Assembly: GCA_001803815.1 (NCBI GenBank)
Contig: MHEL01000035.1
Coordinates: forward strand, 1,846-10,452
From: Nitrospirae bacterium RBG_19FT_COMBO_42_15
GTDB lineage: Bacteria > Nitrospirota > CAKKRA01 > 9FT-COMBO-42-15
Length of the DNA stretch: 8,607 nt
Direction: 5' to 3'
In this document: positions 6,598 to 8,607 of the stretch, in pieces
Numbering within the stretch: position 1 is the first letter of the stretch
Layout: every line of letters starts with the position of its first letter
The notes under the pieces: generated by a model
Databases searched by the model: none
Seen by the model: only the letters and a program-made list of their open reading frames with translations
Told to the model about the DNA's origin: nothing
Made by a program: the position numbers and the translations under genes

Positions 6598-7089
6598 ATG
6601 ATTAAGTTCTTAAAGAACATATTTTTCATAGACATTATAGTGGGTCTCCTCCTGACCCTTAAGCACTTTTTTATGTTTAAGGGCAAAAGAGGGGTAACCA
6701 TTGAGTATCCTGATGAAAAGAGGCCTCTGCCTGACGGTTACAGGGGGCTGCTCTGTTTAAGGAGAAAGGATGACGGCTCTGAAAGATGCGTCGGCTGCAC
6801 ACTGTGCGAGGCATACTGTCCATCAAAGTGCATTACAGTTGTCAGCGCTGGTTCCGAGGCAGACCCTATGAAGAGATATGCAAAGTTCTATCAGATAGAT
6901 ATTACAAAGTGCGTCTTCTGCGGCTACTGTGTTGACGCATGCCCTGTAGAGGCGCTGGCAATGACAAAGAGGTATGAGCTTTCGCAATACGAAAAGGGAA
7001 CGATTGTTATGACAAAGGAAAAACTTCTTGAGATTGGCGATGAAGACTATCCATGCCAGCCTGTTCGGCAGACAGGGAGGAAGGATTGA
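6598..7089 (+). CDS. nuoI: NADH-quinone oxidoreductase subunit I (NuoI), 2x[4Fe-4S] ferredoxin-type protein
   Basis: NuoI (23-kDa/TYKY-type) carries clusters N6a and N6b, which pass electrons from NuoG towards N2 in NuoB. The product has 163 residues, a normal length. An amphipathic or membrane-skimming N-terminus (about 1-28, with IDIIVGLLLTLKHFF) precedes the family sequence EYPDEKRPLPDGYRGLLCLRR. Two ferredoxin motifs follow: C64, C67, C70 and C74 in CVGCTLCEAYCP, and C105, C108, C111 and C115 in CVFCGYCVDACP. Each cluster probably takes three cysteines from one motif and the last from the other. The ATG at 6598 gives the usual N-terminus. However, 6582-6597 is T-rich with no Shine-Dalgarno sequence, directly after a REP-like hairpin, so initiation may be weak or unusual. 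The TGA stop at 7087-7089 overlaps the nuoJ start by one base (TGATG). Confidence 0.97.
   Translation: MIKFLKNIFFIDIIVGLLLTLKHFFMFKGKRGVTIEYPDEKRPLPDGYRGLLCLRRKDDGSERCVGCTLCEAYCPSKCITVVSAGSEADPMKRYAKFYQIDITKCVFCGYCVDACPVEALAMTKRYELSQYEKGTIVMTKEKLLEIGDEDYPCQPVRQTGRKD
7075..7080 (+). promoter_or_regulatory. Ribosome binding site that fixes the nuoJ start
   Basis: GGGAGG lies eight bases before the ATG at 7089. It decides for this start over the in-frame ATG at 7053, which lies inside nuoI. Confidence 0.75.
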
Positions 7090-7589
7090 TGCTTAATCTC
7101 TTATTCTTTTATTTTGCAGCAGTGATTGTAATCAGCGCGCTCTTTGTAATAATTAAGAGAAATGCATTCCACAGCGCTGTTGCGCTTTTGGTTACGCTTA
7201 TTCATATTGCAGGGATATTCGTATTGCTAAACGCAGAATTTCTTGCTGCTGTTCAGATACTTGTCTATGCCGGCGCAATATTGGTAATGATTATATTTGT
7301 CCTTATGTTCTTAAATGTTACTCAGAGATACAGGATGTTCAACAGGCAGAAATTTATTGCCTTCTTAATGGGTATTATTCTTATTGGAGAGGTGTTGTAT
7401 GTAATCACAAGGTCTGCAATAAAAGGGCCAAAGGGCGATTTTACCATTGCGAAGATACTATCAGAAGGCAATACACAGGCAATTGGAAGGATACTATATA
7501 CAGATTATCTCTTTCCATTTGAGGTGGCATCCTTGATATTATTGGTTGCAATGATTGGGGCAATTGTATTGGCAAAGAAAGAGATATAA
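7089..7589 (+). CDS. nuoJ: NADH-quinone oxidoreductase subunit J (NuoJ), membrane subunit
   Basis: NuoJ (ND6 homologue) is a small membrane subunit between NuoH and NuoK. From the ATG at 7089 the product has 166 residues, typical for the family, with about five hydrophobic helices. The best conserved stretch is the third helix, EFLAAVQILVYAGAILVMII, which in solved structures contains a pi-bulge linked to coupling. The last helix, VASLILLVAMIGAIVLAKK, is also typical. A longer reading from an ATG at 7053 would add MPACSADREEGL, translated out of nuoI coding sequence and unlike any NuoJ start; the GGGAGG upstream of 7089 and the TGATG overlap support the shorter form. The 91 bases to nuoK are mostly a paired REP-like element. 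Confidence 0.95.
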   Translation: MLNLLFFYFAAVIVISALFVIIKRNAFHSAVALLVTLIHIAGIFVLLNAEFLAAVQILVYAGAILVMIIFVLMFLNVTQRYRMFNRQKFIAFLMGIILIGEVLYVITRSAIKGPKGDFTIAKILSEGNTQAIGRILYTDYLFPFEVASLILLVAMIGAIVLAKKEI

Positions 7590-7608
7590 AAAAAGTTTAA
7601 GGGCTCTG

Positions 7609-7660
7609 GTAGTCGCAGGCTTTAGCCTGCGGAATAACGCAACCTAAAGGTTGCGGCTAC
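7609..7660 (+). repeat. BIME/REP-like paired palindrome, GTAG...CTAC, in the nuoJ-nuoK gap
   Basis: The element runs from GTAG (7609-7612) to CTAC (7657-7660). The left unit is a 7-bp stem CGCAGGC/GCCTGCG (7614-7620 with 7625-7631) with a TTTA loop. The right unit is CGCAACC/GGTTGCG (7638-7644 with 7649-7655) with a TAAA loop, which on the other strand also reads GTAG, stem, TTTA loop. The two units share the stem base and loop but differ in the upper stem by paired changes. The outer ends GGTAGTCGCA and TGCGGCTACC pair over 10 positions (one wobble), and CTTTAG pairs with CTAAAG, so one long hairpin is an alternative fold. The left unit matches the single copy at 6558 except for one base in the stem. 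Confidence 0.8.
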
Positions 7661-7666
7661 CAACTT

Positions 7667-7672
7667 AAGGTG
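7667..7672 (+). promoter_or_regulatory. Probable ribosome binding site of nuoK
   Basis: AAGGTG lies eight bases before the ATG at 7681 and six bases after the end of the paired palindrome. It is a moderate match that leaves room for initiation outside the hairpin. Confidence 0.45.
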
Positions 7673-7680
7673 AACACACT

Positions 7681-7983
7681 ATGGTACCTTTACATTATTA
7701 TTTAATATTAGCTGCAATACTGTTTATCATAGGCATGATTGGCGTGCTTGTAAGGAGGAATTTTCTTACAGTGCTTATGTCAATAGAGCTTATGCTAAAT
7801 GCTGTTAATATCAATTTTGTCGCCTTTGCGCACTACATGGATTCTATAAATGGCAGGATTTATGTATTTTTTATTATGACTGTTGCAGCAGCAGAGGCTG
7901 CAATCGGACTTGCAATATTGATCTCTACTTACAGAAATACAGGCACAACCTTTGTTGATGAGATAAGCTCCCTGAAGGGATAA
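7681..7983 (+). CDS. nuoK: NADH-quinone oxidoreductase subunit K (NuoK), membrane subunit
   Basis: NuoK (ND4L homologue) is a three-helix membrane subunit in the proton path between NuoJ and the antiporter-like subunits. The product has 100 residues, exactly typical. The two membrane glutamates that are functionally important in E. coli NuoK (Glu36 and Glu72) are both present at the same numbers: E36 in [12 protein letters not shown] and E72 in [12 protein letters not shown]. MrpC of Mrp antiporters is a homologue, and the next gene is Mrp-like. The position after nuoJ and the good match to NuoK argue for NuoK. The last two codons and the stop are part of a 13-base direct repeat that continues into the ribosome binding site of the next gene. 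Confidence 0.96.
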   Translation: MVPLHYYLILAAILFIIGMIGVLVRRNFLTVLMSIELMLNAVNINFVAFAHYMDSINGRIYVFFIMTVAAAEAAIGLAILISTYRNTGTTFVDEISSLKG

Positions 7984-8001
7984 GGATAGAAGGGATAAGG
8001 A
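7974..8001 (+). repeat. 13-base tandem direct repeat across the nuoK stop codon
   Basis: GAAGGGATAAGGA occurs at 7974-7986 and again, identical, at 7989-8001, separated by TA. The first copy contains the end of nuoK (Lys, Gly, TAA). The second supplies most of the ribosome binding site of the downstream gene. A local 15-base duplication is the simplest explanation. Confidence 0.8.
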
Positions 8002-8002
8002 G
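7997..8002 (+). promoter_or_regulatory. Ribosome binding site of the MrpD-like gene
   Basis: AAGGAG is only three bases before the ATG at 8006, which is close. GAAGGG at 7989-7994, 11 bases away, is a second candidate created by the tandem repeat. Either supports the start at 8006. Confidence 0.5.
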
Positions 8003-8005
8003 ATA

Positions 8006-8607
8006 ATGGAAAGTATAATTTCTATAAAACCGCTGCTTGCAATCCTCGTTTCCACTGCTGCTGCTTTTCTTATAATGCTGACAGGCGAGAAGAGGGCTAA
8101 TCTGCGGGAATTCTGGTCTGTGGCAGCAGGTGTAGTAAAATTCCTAATTGTGGTGTCAATGGTTCCTGTTATCCTTGAGGGAAAGACAATAGAATATACC
8201 CTTTTACACATTCTGCCCGGGATTGATATCAAATTCAGGGCAAATGCCTTTAGCATTTTATTTGCATTAGGCGCCTCATTCCTCTGGATACTTACAACTT
8301 TTTATTCTATAGGCTACATGCGGCCGATTAAGGCGCATTCACAGACAAGGTATTTTGTATGCTTTGCCATTGCGCTTACAGCCACAATGGGTGTGGCATT
8401 TTCAGCAAACCTGTTTACCATGTTTATATTCTACGAAGGCCTGACCATAATTACATATCCTCTTGTCGGGCACAAGGAGGATGCTGAATCGCTGAAAGGC
8501 GCCAGAAAATATGCCATATACCTGCTCGGCGCTGCAAAGGTGTTTCTCATTGCAGCCATTATCTTAACATATAATCTTGCAGGCACGCTTGAATTTTCAA
8601 ATGGCGG
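8006..8607 (+). CDS. Antiporter-like membrane subunit (MrpD/NuoM/NuoN superfamily), 5' part; runs off the window
   Basis: The frame is open from the ATG at 8006 to the window end (200 complete codons), about 40% of a roughly 490-residue family. These proteins have 14 helices and form ion-translocating half-channels in complex I and Mrp Na+/H+ antiporters. The segment holds about six hydrophobic helices and typical landmarks: FRANAFSILFALGASFLWIL, TTFYSIGYM, TRYFVCFAIALTATMGVAF and FYEGLTIITYPLVGH. E144 in that last motif is at the position of the key TM5 glutamate of NuoL/NuoM (Glu144 in E. coli). The TM7 lysine lies beyond the window. The canonical NuoL signature (GWE then G and SYLLIGFW) is not present; the FYE-LT-TYPLV form is MrpD/NuoM-like. 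A lysine (K178) falls inside predicted helix six. I infer an extra or substitute antiporter subunit of this complex I; the alternative is a divergent NuoL or NuoM. Confidence 0.85.
   Translation, partial: MESIISIKPLLAILVSTAAAFLIMLTGEKRANLREFWSVAAGVVKFLIVVSMVPVILEGKTIEYTLLHILPGIDIKFRANAFSILFALGASFLWILTTFYSIGYMRPIKAHSQTRYFVCFAIALTATMGVAFSANLFTMFIFYEGLTIITYPLVGHKEDAESLKGARKYAIYLLGAAKVFLIAAIILTYNLAGTLEFSNG

Noticed and set aside
7053..7088. Upstream ATG start for nuoJ
   Set aside because: It lies inside nuoI; the GGGAGG site and the TGATG overlap point to the ATG at 7089.
6431..7660. CRISPR array
   Set aside because: Too few copies, different repeat types and no regular spacers; the units are palindromes in separate gene gaps.
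7795..8256. 153-codon open frame on the minus strand
   Set aside because: It covers nuoK and the MrpD-like gene in antisense; both sense genes have strong family matches.

Overview
The window lies inside one co-directional operon for the proton-pumping NADH:quinone oxidoreductase (respiratory complex I). It carries, all on the + strand, the 3' part of nuoD, complete nuoE, nuoF, nuoG, nuoH, nuoI, nuoJ and nuoK, and then the 5' part of an antiporter-like membrane subunit that resembles MrpD/NuoM rather than canonical NuoL. No promoter, terminator, tRNA, rRNA, CRISPR array or transposase gene could be supported.

Organism: a bacterium of moderately low GC. The genes use many AGG/AGA arginine and ATA isoleucine codons. 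NuoG looks like a formate dehydrogenase, and the gaps hold dispersed palindromic repeats of kinds often seen in uncultured Desulfobacterota/Nitrospirota-like genomes. That placement is a guess from style, not from a marker gene.

How the genes work together: NuoE, NuoF and NuoG form the NADH-oxidising arm (FMN plus a chain of Fe-S clusters). NuoD and NuoI belong to the connecting module that hands electrons to quinone. NuoH, NuoJ, NuoK and the last, cut gene are membrane subunits that couple this to ion translocation. Because NuoE and NuoF are present, this is an NADH-type complex and not a ferredoxin-only 11-subunit form.

Layout: junctions D/E, F/G, G/H, I/J and K/next are tight (overlaps or gaps up to 22 bases). 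The other three junctions are the only longer gaps: E/F (69 bases), H/I (172 bases) and J/K (91 bases). Each is occupied by palindromic repeat DNA. E/F and J/K hold paired inverted hairpins bounded by GTAG and CTAC, the layout of REP/BIME elements. H/I holds a 114-base nested palindrome (GTCATTCC arms around a TTCGACA palindrome) plus a single GTAG-headed hairpin.

Most notable points: (1) NuoG keeps a formate-dehydrogenase-like fold but has different residues at the catalytic Sec/Cys, His and Arg positions, and it has eight ferredoxin-type cysteines where E. coli and Thermus NuoG have only the N4 set; (2) REP-like repeats fill every real gap and one supplies the stop codon of nuoE; (3) an MrpD-like subunit stands where nuoL would be expected.
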